A stretch of DNA of 64,000 nt from Yunchengibacter salinarum (GCF_037658235.1 NZ_JBBJLN010000004.1:62001-126000); one strand, 5' to 3'. Positions 26,515-35,301 are shown, counted from the stretch's first letter. The notes: a model not told the origin generated them from the letters alone. Numbers and translations are program-made.

Positions 26515-28689
26515 ATGACCGCAAGCCGGATCGTCCGCCCGCTCGTCTTCATTACCGCCCTTATCCTGGCATGGCTGCCCGCGCAGGCCGAAACCACCCT
26601 GCGCACCCAGGTGACGGAGAGCCACAGCACCATCCTTCTGGCCTCGGAGGTGCGGGCCGTGGCCGTTGGCGAGCCGTTCTGGCTGGCTGTGCGCTTCACG
26701 CCCAGGGAACACTGGCACACCTATTGGAAGAACCCCGGCGACAGCGGCATGACGCCCATTCTGTCCTTTGATCTGCCCGATGGCTGGCAGGCGGCGGACC
26801 CGCTTTATCCGGTGCCGGAGCGCCTGCCGGTCGGCCCGCTGATGAATTATGGCTATGACGCGCCCAATACGCTGCTTGTGAAGGTGACACCCGGCAAGAC
26901 GGTGCCGGAAACGGCCCGCATCGGCCTGTCGGCGGAATGGTTGTCCTGTGAGGAAAGCTGCATTCCGCAAAGCGCCGAACTGGCGCTGTCCCTGCCGCGC
27001 GGGGAGGCTGGCGCGCGCGCCGAATCCAATGGGGATCTGTTCTCCACCGCGCGGGAGCGTTTGCCCGACCCGTCCTGGTATGAAGCCGGGCTGCGGGTCG
27101 GCGACGAATCCAGCCGGTTGACCGTGCTGACCGGCGCGGCGGAAGCGGCCCGTGTGGAAAAGGCCACCTTCTTCCCGGCGGGGGAGGGCGTGACCACCTA
27201 TGCCGCCGAGCAAACGATGGCGCGCACCGAACAGGGGCTGGAACTGACCCTGCCGCGCGATCGCGGGGCCCTGGAGCCGGATACGGCGGCGGGGGTCCTA
27301 GTGCTCGATTTCAAGGACGGCACGCGGCAGGCCATGCGTCTGGCGCCGGACCTGATTCAGGCCGATGGCCCGGCAACACAGGGGGCGGACGGCGCCACCC
27401 CCGCGGGAGACGGGAAAGCGGCCAAGGGGGCGGTGTTGCCCACGGGCGCCAGCGCTGCCCTGCCGCTTTGGCAGGCGGTGCTGTTCGCGCTGCTTGGCGG
27501 CATGGTGCTTAACCTGATGCCCTGCGTGTTCCCGGTTCTGTCGCTGAAAGCATTTGCCTTCCTTAAAAGCGGTGGCGAGCAGCCTGCGGCCCGGCGGCTT
27601 GAGGGCTGGGCCTACACCGCCGGCATTCTGGCAAGCTTTCTGGTGGTGGTGGGCGCGCTGCTGGCCTTGCGGGCAGGGGGCGCCGCCGTGGGCTGGGGCT
27701 TCCAGATGCAGAACCCCATCTTTATCGCGGCCATGACCGTGATCATGGTGCTGGTGGGGCTGTCGCTTTCCGGCTTTTTCGAACTGCGCACCGGCTTTGA
27801 AGGGGCAGGTCAGGGGCTGGCCGGGAAAAACGGCACCACTGGCTCTTTCTTCACCGGCGTTCTGGCCACGCTTGTGGCCACGCCCTGCACCGCGCCGCTC
27901 ATGGCGCCGGCCATCGGCTATGCGCTGACACAGCCCATTCCGGTGGTGTTGCTGGTGTTCCTGTCACTTGGATTCGGACTGGCCCTGCCTTTCCTGATCC
28001 TGTCCCACAGCCCGCGCGCCGCGAAACTTCTGCCCAGACCCGGCCCGTGGATGGAAACGCTGCGTCAGGCGCTGGCCTTCCCCATGTATGCCACGGCGAT
28101 CTGGCTGGTTTATCTGTTCACCGTGCAGGCGGGCTCGGCGGCACTTTTCATTCTGCTGCTTCTGCTGCTTGGCCTGGTGTTCGCCATCTGGCTGTGGGGC
28201 CGCGCGGCGGGCCGTGTACTGAAAGGCGCGGCGTTGATTTTCGGCCTGGCCGCGCTGGTGGCGATCTGGTTCATTCCCACCCATGGCGGGGAGGACCGCA
28301 GTGCCCAAAGCGGCGACAGCGTGATGGACGGCGCCGCCTGGAGCGCTGAACGGCTCGACAGCCTTCGGGCGGACGGCGAACCGGTTTTCGTGTATTTCAC
28401 CGCCGACTGGTGCATCACCTGCAAGGTGAACGAGCGCGTGGCACTGTATCGCACGCCCACGGAAACCTACTTCCGGGAAAACGATATTGCCGTCCTCAAA
28501 GGGGACTGGACGAACCGAAATGACGCCATTGGCCGCGTGCTTGCGGAATATGGCCGGGCCGGTGTGCCGCTCTATCTGTTCTTCCCGGCGGATGGTGGCG
28601 ATGCCGTTATCCTGCCGCAGGTTCTCACCGTGGACAGCCTGCTTGGCGCCATCAAAAAGGCGCAGGCGGGCGACGCTGCTCAATCATGA
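26515..28689 (+). CDS. DsbD/ScsB-type transmembrane thiol-disulfide electron transporter
   Basis: The 724-residue protein passes electrons from cytoplasmic thioredoxin to the periplasm. A signal peptide is followed by an N-terminal periplasmic domain with Cys145 and Cys149 (CEESC), a multi-span membrane domain with the Cys337 (NLMPCVFP) and Cys458 (ATPCTAP) pair, and a C-terminal thioredoxin-like domain with CITC at 633-636. The N-terminal domain architecture is closer to alphaproteobacterial ScsB than to enteric DsbD; this is inferred from WHTYWKNPGDSG and the CEESC motif. The stop overlaps an ATG of the following redoxin frame. Confidence 0.88.
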   Translation: MTASRIVRPLVFITALILAWLPAQAETTLRTQVTESHSTILLASEVRAVAVGEPFWLAVRFTPREHWHTYWKNPGDSGMTPILSFDLPDGWQAADPLYPVPERLPVGPLMNYGYDAPNTLLVKVTPGKTVPETARIGLSAEWLSCEESCIPQSAELALSLPRGEAGARAESNGDLFSTARERLPDPSWYEAGLRVGDESSRLTVLTGAAEAARVEKATFFPAGEGVTTYAAEQTMARTEQGLELTLPRDRGALEPDTAAGVLVLDFKDGTRQAMRLAPDLIQADGPATQGADGATPAGDGKAAKGAVLPTGASAALPLWQAVLFALLGGMVLNLMPCVFPVLSLKAFAFLKSGGEQPAARRLEGWAYTAGILASFLVVVGALLALRAGGAAVGWGFQMQNPIFIAAMTVIMVLVGLSLSGFFELRTGFEGAGQGLAGKNGTTGSFFTGVLATLVATPCTAPLMAPAIGYALTQPIPVVLLVFLSLGFGLALPFLILSHSPRAAKLLPRPGPWMETLRQALAFPMYATAIWLVYLFTVQAGSAALFILLLLLLGLVFAIWLWGRAAGRVLKGAALIFGLAALVAIWFIPTHGGEDRSAQSGDSVMDGAAWSAERLDSLRADGEPVFVYFTADWCITCKVNERVALYRTPTETYFRENDIAVLKGDWTNRNDAIGRVLAEYGRAGVPLYLFFPADGGDAVILPQVLTVDSLLGAIKKAQAGDAAQS

Positions 28690-28703
28690 AAGGGAGCAAA
28701 GCC

Positions 28704-29312
28704 ATGACACCCGTGAAACATATCCTGCTGAGCCTGGCGGCCCTGCTGCTGGGCGCCCACACAGCCACGGCCAGCCCCGTAGTGGGCGAACCGGCGCCGG
28801 ATTTCACCCTGAAGAGCGCTTCCGGGGGCGAAATCTCGCTGGAACAATATGCCGGCAAACCGGTGATCCTGGAATGGACCAATCACCAATGCCCCTATGT
28901 GGGAAAACACTATGGCAGCGGCAATATGCAGCGCATCCAGAAGAAGCTGACCGATGACGGCGCCGTCTGGCTGTCGATCATTTCGTCCGCCCCCGGCAAA
29001 CAGGGCCATGTGGAAGCGGAAAAGGCCGTTCATTTGACCGAGAGCCGGGGCGCCTATCCCACCCATGTGCTTCTTGACCCCAAAGGCGATGTGGGCCGCC
29101 TTTACGGCGCGCGCACCACACCGCACATGTTTCTGATCGATGCGGATGGCACGCTTAAATATAAGGGCGCCATTGATGATCGCTCCTCGCCCAGCCAGGA
29201 CAGCCTGGAAGGGGCCACCAATTATGTGACCGCCGCCTGGTCCGCCCTGCAAAACGGCGAGGAAATCAGCCCCAGGGCCACACGCCCCTATGGCTGCTCG
29301 GTGAAATACTGA
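28704..29312 (+). CDS. Exported redoxin (AhpC/TSA-like), likely partner of the upstream transporter
   Basis: A 202-residue thioredoxin-fold protein with a signal peptide (to about residue 24). The active-site stretch is NHQCPYVGKHY with a single Cys63 rather than CxxC; the only other conserved Cys is Cys198 in the C-terminal PYGCSVKY. This suggests a peroxiredoxin-like protein with peroxidatic and resolving cysteines. ATG at 28704 is chosen because AAAGGGAG sits just upstream; an ATG at 28686 overlapping the previous stop would precede the signal peptide by six residues. Context points to reduction by the ScsB-like protein. Confidence 0.82.
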   Translation: MTPVKHILLSLAALLLGAHTATASPVVGEPAPDFTLKSASGGEISLEQYAGKPVILEWTNHQCPYVGKHYGSGNMQRIQKKLTDDGAVWLSIISSAPGKQGHVEAEKAVHLTESRGAYPTHVLLDPKGDVGRLYGARTTPHMFLIDADGTLKYKGAIDDRSSPSQDSLEGATNYVTAAWSALQNGEEISPRATRPYGCSVKY

Positions 29313-29357
29313 CAGCCGGTCGATCAGGCGCTGTGACCGCATAAGCCGCCTGCGCCC

Positions 29358-29385
29358 TTGATAAGCCGGGTATGACGTGTAAAAT
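29358..29385 (+). promoter_or_regulatory. Predicted promoter of motA
   Basis: TTGATA at 29358-29363 and TAAAAT at 29380-29385 are 16 bp apart, 62 bp before the motA start. The match is to sigma-70 rather than to a flagellar sigma-28 or sigma-54 site. Confidence 0.5.
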
Positions 29386-29447
29386 CCCCGGAACAGAAGG
29401 CGTTAGGGGCCGGTGAACGATCGGCCCCACCAGCAGCGGAACCGTGC

Positions 29448-30317
29448 ATGTTTTTTATCATCGGCCTGATTGTCGTGCTCGTCATGGTGTTTGGCGGCTT
29501 TTCCCTGGCGGGCGGCAAGTTCGGCATCATCATCAAGGCCCTGCCGTTCGAGCTGATGATCATTTTCGGCGGGGCGATCGGGGCCTTCATCAGTGGCAAT
29601 TCCCCCAAGGTTCTCAAGGGGGGCATATCCGGCATCAGCAAGGTGATGAAGGGGTCCAAATGGTCCAGCGATGACTGGAAGGACCTGCTGTCGCTGATGT
29701 TCATGCTGGTCAAGACCATGCGCGCCAAGGGCGTGGTGGCGATCGAGGGCCATATCGAAAACCCGGAAGAATCGAAGATATTCCAGCAGTTCCCCAAGAT
29801 CACGGCCGACCATCATGTGGTGGAATTCATCGCCGATTACATCCGCATGATGACGATGAATTTCGAAGATCCAAACCAGATGGAAGACGCCATGAATGCG
29901 GATCTGGAGAAGATCCATGCGGAAGAGCACGACCCGCAGCATTCCATTCACGAAATGGCGGAGGGCCTGCCCGCCGTCGGCATCGTGGCGGCGGTGCTGG
30001 GGATTGTGAAGACCATGGGCTCGATCAATGAGCCGGTGGAAGTGCTGGGCGCCATGATCGGCAGCGCACTGGTGGGCACCTTTCTCGGTATTTTCCTGTC
30101 TTATCTGGTTTTCAAACCCATCGCCAACCGGCTCAATCAGGTCTTGACCGAGGAACACCAGTTCCTGGAAGTCATCAAGATCATCATTGTTTCACACCTG
30201 CAAGGCAACGCCCCGCAGATTTCCGTGGAACTGGGGCGGCGCAATGTGCCTTCGGAGCACATGCCCGGCTTTGAGGAAATGGAAGAGGCCATCGCCGAAC
30301 TGCCCACGGATGTCTGA
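29448..30317 (+). CDS. motA: Flagellar motor stator protein MotA
   Basis: MotA forms with MotB the proton-conducting stator of the flagellar motor. The 289-residue protein starts with the span MFFIIGLIVVLVMVFGGF, has a large cytoplasmic loop, and ends with the two spans EGLPAVGIVAAVLGIVKTM and GSALVGTFLGIFLSYLVF, including the conserved proline. motB is not adjacent, which also happens in other alphaproteobacteria. No other flagellar gene is recognised in the window. Confidence 0.95.
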   Translation: MFFIIGLIVVLVMVFGGFSLAGGKFGIIIKALPFELMIIFGGAIGAFISGNSPKVLKGGISGISKVMKGSKWSSDDWKDLLSLMFMLVKTMRAKGVVAIEGHIENPEESKIFQQFPKITADHHVVEFIADYIRMMTMNFEDPNQMEDAMNADLEKIHAEEHDPQHSIHEMAEGLPAVGIVAAVLGIVKTMGSINEPVEVLGAMIGSALVGTFLGIFLSYLVFKPIANRLNQVLTEEHQFLEVIKIIIVSHLQGNAPQISVELGRRNVPSEHMPGFEEMEEAIAELPTDV

Positions 30318-30363
30318 TCAGCAGGGCGGTACCCTTTCAAACAACAGTCCTATGGGGGAAACC

Positions 30364-31485
30364 ATGACACAGCCCGCGCGCGTCGGCATTCTGGGCGCCA
30401 GTGGATATACCGGGGGCGACCTGGTGCGTCTTCTGGCGCGCCATCCGCATGTGGAAATCGTTTTGCTTACTGCGGAGCGCCGCGCCGGCCAGCCGATCGG
30501 CGACGTGTTTCCCCATCTTTCCGGGCTGGGCCTGCCGGACATGATCGCGCTGGACGAGGTGGAATGGCCCGCCGTGGAGCTGGACGCGGTTTTCTGCGCC
30601 CTGCCACACGCCACAAGCCAGGCGGTGATCCGGGGGCTGATGCACGACACCGGACACACGCTTCTGGAAGAATTCGTCGCGGAAGGCCCTGATGACCTGG
30701 CGGACAGCTTCACGGGCCAGGCGCGCATCATCGACCTGTCCGCCGATTTCCGGCTTCGTGATGTGGCCACCTATGCCCGCTGGTATGGCCGGGACCATCA
30801 GGCCGCGGACCTTCAGAAGAAAGCCGTTTATGGTCTGCCGGAACTGTACCGGGACCAGATTCGCAGTTCGCACCTGGTGGCGTGTCCGGGGTGCTACCCC
30901 ACCGCCGCGCTGATTGGCCTGGCGCCGCTGCTGGAAGCGGGCCTGATCACGCCGGACGGCATCACCATCGATGCCAAGTCAGGCGCCAGCGGGGCAGGGC
31001 GCGGGCTGAAGGATCACCTGCTGTTCGCGGAACTAAATGAAGGCTTCAAGCCTTATGGCGTTGGGCACCACCGCCATATGCCGGAGATTGAACAGGAACT
31101 GTCCCGCGCCGCGGGCGGCGACGTGACCATCAGCTTCACCCCCCATCTGGTGCCCATGAATCGCGGCCAGTTGGAAACAATCTATGTGACGCTGGCGGAA
31201 GATCGCAGCGTGGACGATCTGCGCGCATATCTGATCGACCGCTTTTCCGATGAGCCCTTTGTCCATGTGCTGCGGGAAGGGCAGGTGCCGAACACAAGCG
31301 GCGTCAAGGGGTCCAACATGTGCCATATCAATGTATTTGCGGATCGCATACAGGGCCGGGCCATCGTGGTGTCCGCCATCGACAATCTGGTCAAGGGCTC
31401 CAGCGGTCAGGCCATTCAGGCAATGAATCTGATGCTGGGATATGAGGAAAAGTGCGGCCTTGAACAGGTGGCGCTCTTCCCCTGA
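30364..31485 (+). CDS. argC: N-acetyl-gamma-glutamyl-phosphate reductase
   Basis: ArgC reduces N-acetylglutamyl-5-phosphate with NADPH in arginine synthesis. The NADP motif GASGYTGGDLVRLL, the active-site Cys in ACPGCYPTAA, and KSGASGAGRG are present. ATG at 30364 follows GGGGGAA; in-frame codons further upstream lie inside motA. With this start the protein has 373 residues, somewhat longer than the typical 350 of this type because of an insertion around residues 95-115 (HDTGHTLLEEFVAEG). Confidence 0.95.
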   Translation: MTQPARVGILGASGYTGGDLVRLLARHPHVEIVLLTAERRAGQPIGDVFPHLSGLGLPDMIALDEVEWPAVELDAVFCALPHATSQAVIRGLMHDTGHTLLEEFVAEGPDDLADSFTGQARIIDLSADFRLRDVATYARWYGRDHQAADLQKKAVYGLPELYRDQIRSSHLVACPGCYPTAALIGLAPLLEAGLITPDGITIDAKSGASGAGRGLKDHLLFAELNEGFKPYGVGHHRHMPEIEQELSRAAGGDVTISFTPHLVPMNRGQLETIYVTLAEDRSVDDLRAYLIDRFSDEPFVHVLREGQVPNTSGVKGSNMCHINVFADRIQGRAIVVSAIDNLVKGSSGQAIQAMNLMLGYEEKCGLEQVALFP

Positions 31486-31502
31486 GGCATGGGAGACCAG
31501 CA

Positions 31503-32081
31503 ATGGCACCGCTTTACCGCGAGACCGATCTCGGCGGTCGGCTGACTCCGTTCAAGGGCATATGGCCCAAGGTGGATGACAGCGCCTTCATCCTGCACGG
31601 CGCGCAGGTGGTGGGCGACGTGGTGATCGGCCCCGGCAGCAGCATATGGCATAACACCGTGGTGCGGGGAGACGTGCATCATGTGCGCATCGGCGCGCGC
31701 AGCAATGTGCAGGATGGCACGGTGGTCCATGTAACCACGCACAAGAATCCCACCCTGATCGGGGATGACGTTCTGGTGGCGCACAAGGCCATGCTGCACG
31801 GCTGCACCCTTGAAGACGGCGCTTTTGTGGGCATGGGCGCCATCGTGATGGACCGGGCGGTCGTGGAGGGCGGCGGAATGCTGGCGGCGGGTGGGATGCT
31901 CACCCCCGGCAAGGTGATCCGACGCGGCGAATTGTGGGCAGGCAGCCCGGCCAGCCTCATGCGCACGCTGAGCGATGCGGAAATCGCCGCCAATATGCGT
32001 ATGCCGGAACATTATCGCCTATTGGCCGAACAACACAGGCTCGATGCCCGCGGGGAGCAGGCGATACATCCATACCCATAA
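31503..32081 (+). CDS. Gamma-carbonic anhydrase family protein
   Basis: The 192-residue left-handed beta-helix protein has hexapeptide repeats such as VVGDVVIGPGSSIWHN. The three family zinc-binding histidines are seen in VVHVTTH and VAHKAMLHGC. Many members hydrate CO2 poorly or belong to respiratory complex I in mitochondria; activity cannot be told from sequence. It starts 17 bp after argC and is probably co-transcribed. Confidence 0.88.
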   Translation: MAPLYRETDLGGRLTPFKGIWPKVDDSAFILHGAQVVGDVVIGPGSSIWHNTVVRGDVHHVRIGARSNVQDGTVVHVTTHKNPTLIGDDVLVAHKAMLHGCTLEDGAFVGMGAIVMDRAVVEGGGMLAAGGMLTPGKVIRRGELWAGSPASLMRTLSDAEIAANMRMPEHYRLLAEQHRLDARGEQAIHPYP

Positions 32082-32262
32082 GGCGGAAACCGCCGTATCT
32101 GTCGGACTTTAATCCCTGAAAGGTCTTGTCAAAACAGGTACGAACCCCACATAAACAAGCGTATCGGGCAAGGGGGCGCCTTTCGTCGAGGGGCGGACGG
32201 TTTCACCCTGTCCATCCGCATTCAGCGGGTTCCATCCACTCTGGATCAAGACGAGGTGAGCT

Positions 32263-32865
32263 ATGAGCTTTGAACTGCCGGACCTTCCCTATGCACAAGA
32301 CGCCCTGGAACCGCATATTTCGAAGGAAACGCTGAGTTTCCACCACGGCAAACACCACAACACCTATGTCACTACGCTCAATGGCCTGATCGAGGGAACC
32401 GAGCTGGAAAGCAAATCCCTGGAAGACATCATGCTGATCAGCGCGAAAGACGCCGGAAAGCAAAAGCTTTTCAATCAGGCCGCGCAGGTATGGAACCATA
32501 CCTTCTACTGGCACAGCATGAAGCCCGGTGGTGGCGGTAAGCCCAGCGGGGATCTGGCCGCGAAAATCGATGCGGACTTCGGCTCCTTCGATGAGTTCGC
32601 GGACCAGTTCAAGACGGCGGGCGCCACCCAGTTCGGCTCCGGTTGGGCCTGGCTGGTACTGAACAATGGTAAGCTGGAAGTCACCAAAACACTGAATGCC
32701 GGCAACCCCATGACCGAGGGCAAGACCCCGCTGCTGACCATGGATGTGTGGGAACACGCCTATTATCTGGATTACCAGAACCGCCGCCCGGATTATATGG
32801 GCGCTTTCCTGGGCAATCTGGTGAACTGGGATTTCGTGGCCGAAAATCTGGCCAAGGCATCCTGA
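32263..32865 (+). CDS. sodB: Superoxide dismutase (Fe type)
   Basis: SodB dismutates superoxide in the cytoplasm. The 200-residue protein has metal ligands in HHGKHHNTYV, the His of QVWNHTFYW, and the Asp and His in DVWEHAYYLDYQNRRPDY. The WNHTFYWHSM segment and GSGWAWLV favour iron over manganese, but the metal cannot be settled from sequence. The gene is single-cistron, with a GAGGTGAG ribosome-binding site. Confidence 0.95.
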   Translation: MSFELPDLPYAQDALEPHISKETLSFHHGKHHNTYVTTLNGLIEGTELESKSLEDIMLISAKDAGKQKLFNQAAQVWNHTFYWHSMKPGGGGKPSGDLAAKIDADFGSFDEFADQFKTAGATQFGSGWAWLVLNNGKLEVTKTLNAGNPMTEGKTPLLTMDVWEHAYYLDYQNRRPDYMGAFLGNLVNWDFVAENLAKAS

Positions 32866-32973
32866 TATCTTGTGGGGCGGGGGCTGGTTTGCCGCTCGCC
32901 CCGCACATCTGTGCCGTTTGATCGGTCGGGATCGTGGCCCGCTGTTCGGATCATGCCTTTCTGGATTTCGCCG

Positions 32974-33870
32974 ATGACCAATTCCCAGTCGCATCAGCCC
33001 GGCGCGGGCGCCTCCGATCCCGGCGATCCCCCACTGGACCCCGTGGAGTACTGCCGTGGCAGCGTGCGGCAGGATGATCCAGACCGTTATCTGGTATCGC
33101 TGTTCTGCCCGGCGGAAAGCCAGGCCGCACTGTGGGCCATTCATGCCTTCAATCAGGAAATCGGCAAAACGCGGGAGAGCGTGAGTGACCCCACGCTGGG
33201 CCAGATTCGGCTTCAATGGTGGCGGGAATCGCTTGAAGCCATAGAGGCGGGCACACCCCGGCGGCATCCCGTGGTGGAAGCGCTGGCCCGGATAGAAGGG
33301 TTCGATGGCCTGTATCCGATTCTGATCGATATGATCGATGCGCGGGAACAGGACCTGTTCGATACTGGCCCCGATGATTTTGATGCGCTTGCCGATTATA
33401 CCCGCCGCGCGGCGGGGGGTGTCACCGTGGCGGCCATGTGGGTTCTGGGGGCGCAGGACGATCATCTGGTGGCTGGCCGTGCGGCCGGCGCCGCATTTGG
33501 CATGACCGGGCTGATTCGCGCTACCGCCTATCACAGCGCGCTGGGCACCAGCCGCTTGCCGCAGGAAGACGTGACCCGCGCCGGGCTGGCGCCGGAAGCC
33601 GCCCGGCAGAAAGAAGCGCAGGAAGCCCTGCGCCCGATTTTCATGCGCATGGTGGCGTTTGCCAGAAGCGAGGCCAAGCGCGCCCGTTCCATGCGTCGGC
33701 GGATACCTTCAAAAATGCGCGCACCCATGCTGGAACTGGCACTGGTGGATCAATATCTGGCGATCATCGAATCGCGGCAGGGGCGCGCTTTCGAGCTGCC
33801 GCTGGATAAACCCAGCCGCTTTTCCAAGATGCTAACCTTGATGGGACGCAGCCTGCTTGGCCGGTATTGA
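32974..33870 (+). CDS. Squalene/phytoene synthase-like protein (NDUFAF6 type)
   Basis: The 298-residue all-helical prenyl synthase homologue has the family segments DYTRRAAGGVTVAAMW and FGMTGLIRATAYHSALG. The first aspartate-rich motif expected in catalytic enzymes is replaced by HAFNQEIGKTRE, and the second motif lacks its DxxxD. This pattern matches the NDUFAF6 group, whose mitochondrial member helps assemble complex I. An ATG at 32953 is an alternative start. No carotenoid or hopanoid gene is nearby. Confidence 0.8.
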   Translation: MTNSQSHQPGAGASDPGDPPLDPVEYCRGSVRQDDPDRYLVSLFCPAESQAALWAIHAFNQEIGKTRESVSDPTLGQIRLQWWRESLEAIEAGTPRRHPVVEALARIEGFDGLYPILIDMIDAREQDLFDTGPDDFDALADYTRRAAGGVTVAAMWVLGAQDDHLVAGRAAGAAFGMTGLIRATAYHSALGTSRLPQEDVTRAGLAPEAARQKEAQEALRPIFMRMVAFARSEAKRARSMRRRIPSKMRAPMLELALVDQYLAIIESRQGRAFELPLDKPSRFSKMLTLMGRSLLGRY

Positions 33871-34008
33871 CGGGATGCGCCGGTGTATCGCCAACCAGGA
33901 CAGGTTTTGATTCGGCTATAAAGGCCGCGACGGAGACAGCCGAAACCACCGCACCAAAAATGGCACGGCGGTAAAAATCTTCACTCCGGTGCGCCGAAAA
34001 GTCAGGCG

Positions 34009-34200
34009 TCAGGCGGAGATGTCTACCCGGTTGCCCACGTCCGGCCCGGTGGAAGAGCGCTCAACCTCCAGCCGTTCGGAGCCGGAATCCCGCGCTTCCA
34101 CGCGCTCATTGCGCTCTGTGGCGGCGGATTCGTTGCTACCGCTCTGGCCGCTGCTCAACACGGGCTGCTGGGCAGCCTGGGATGCGCCTTGAATATCCAT
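34009..34200 (-). CDS. Small disordered protein of unknown function
   Basis: The 63-residue product is rich in Ser, Gln, Glu and Arg, has no cysteine, tryptophan or hydrophobic core and is likely disordered; it ends GNRVDISA. I do not recognise it. Reality is supported by a near-perfect ribosome-binding site (AAAGGAGGTGA, six bases before ATG), a promoter with TATATT upstream, and a palindrome in the leader. The track-like longer frame from 34236 starts before the ribosome-binding site and is not preferred. It diverges from the TPR lipoprotein gene. The 138 bp on its downstream side hold only an imperfect hairpin. Confidence 0.65.
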   Translation of the reverse strand: MDIQGASQAAQQPVLSSGQSGSNESAATERNERVEARDSGSERLEVERSSTGPDVGNRVDISA

Positions 34201-34216
34201 CTCTTTCACCTCCTTT

Positions 34217-34233
34217 AGCGTGAGACTCACGCT
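34217..34233. promoter_or_regulatory. 17-bp palindrome, possible operator
   Basis: AGCGTGAGACTCACGCT is a perfect inverted repeat around a single central base. It falls in the predicted 5' leader of the small minus-strand gene, five bases from its ribosome-binding site, so it could be a repressor site or an RNA hairpin that affects translation. Confidence 0.5.
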
Positions 34234-34248
34234 CACTCAGCACTTGAC

Positions 34249-34277
34249 AATATAGCGCAAACCGGGCCGCTTGACTA
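34249..34277 (-). promoter_or_regulatory. Predicted promoter of the small gene
   Basis: On the minus strand TAGTCA (34277-34272) and TATATT (34254-34249) are 17 bp apart. Transcription would begin near 34242, giving a leader of about 40 nt. The plus strand of the same region has TTGACT at 34271, which may serve the divergent lipoprotein gene. Confidence 0.5.
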
Positions 34278-34326
34278 GGGAAACCGCCAATTTGATCTTT
34301 TTGCCCCAGCTTCGAGCTTTTCGCCC

Positions 34327-35184
34327 ATGGTCATGTGCCGTCTCATCGCCGCCAGCCTCGCCCTCGTCGCCCTTGCGGGCTGCGCCACGGGGCCGGAACG
34401 GCGCGTCAATACCGATGCCGGGCCGGTAAGCGCCAAGGCCCGGAACCGGCTTGCATCCGAAGACCCGGCGGCGCTGGCGCGTGTGGCGCGCGGCTTCGAG
34501 CGGGCAGGGGACCTGAAAAATGCCCACGCGCTGTATCAGCAGGCCCTGGCCGCTGCGCCGGGCCTTGTTGCGGCCCGTGCCGGGCTGGCCCGACTGACCA
34601 TATTGAGCGGGAACGCGAATGAGGGACTGGCGCGCCTGCGAGAGTTGGCACGCGAAAGCGGCGACACCAGCGTGTGGTGCGACCTGATTGATGCGCTCGT
34701 AATGCTGGGGCGATTCGATGCCGCCTTTGACGCCATGAAGGCCGCGAATACCGTGGGCCTGTCCCTGTCCGCGAGCCAGCAGGCCCGCTTGACGGCGGCG
34801 GCGGGCGACCTTGATGCGGCAAGAGCGCGGCTGCGGCAAGCTGACGGGACAAAAGACAATGCCGCAGCTCTTACCATGGCTCTGATAGAAGCGCTGGACG
34901 GGCATTATGATGTGGCGGTCAGAAGCCTTCAGGCGCCTTTGAACACCGCCCGGCTGAAAACACGCGCGCTGCGGGCGCTGGCCCTTGTTTACGGCCTTTC
35001 CGACCAGCCGGCGGTGGCCAACAAGCTGGCCAACGAGGGGCTGACATTACAGGACGCGCAGGAAGTGAAACGGCTGGTGAGTCTGTTGCCGCGCCTTGAT
35101 CCGCGGGAAAGGGCGGGGCTGGTGCTGTTCAACCGCCTGTCCCGCGAAGCCGCCCGCCGCCTGCATGGTACCGACAAGGAATGA
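34327..35184 (+). CDS. TPR-repeat lipoprotein (TadD-like)
   Basis: The 285-residue protein has a lipoprotein signal ending LAGC with Cys19, then helical TPR-like repeats (for example RVARGFERAGDLKNAHALYQQAL). It is similar in layout to TadD, the pilotin-like TPR lipoprotein of tight-adherence pili, but no other tad/cpa genes are nearby, so the role is open. No strong ribosome-binding site is visible before ATG 34327. Confidence 0.7.
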   Translation: MVMCRLIAASLALVALAGCATGPERRVNTDAGPVSAKARNRLASEDPAALARVARGFERAGDLKNAHALYQQALAAAPGLVAARAGLARLTILSGNANEGLARLRELARESGDTSVWCDLIDALVMLGRFDAAFDAMKAANTVGLSLSASQQARLTAAAGDLDAARARLRQADGTKDNAAALTMALIEALDGHYDVAVRSLQAPLNTARLKTRALRALALVYGLSDQPAVANKLANEGLTLQDAQEVKRLVSLLPRLDPRERAGLVLFNRLSREAARRLHGTDKE

Positions 35185-35301
35185 AGGCTGGTGCCACACC
35201 CTACTTGCAGGGGGCTGGCGGGCGCACTATCAAGGCCGTCCCGGCGGCCCGGAATATCGGCCTTCATCGAGATCAGAGCCTGAAATGAGGAGTGAGCCCG
35301 C

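Noticed and set aside
34327..35184. Tight-adherence pilus locus
   Set aside because: Only a TadD-like TPR lipoprotein is present, with no ATPase, secretin or pilin gene in the window.
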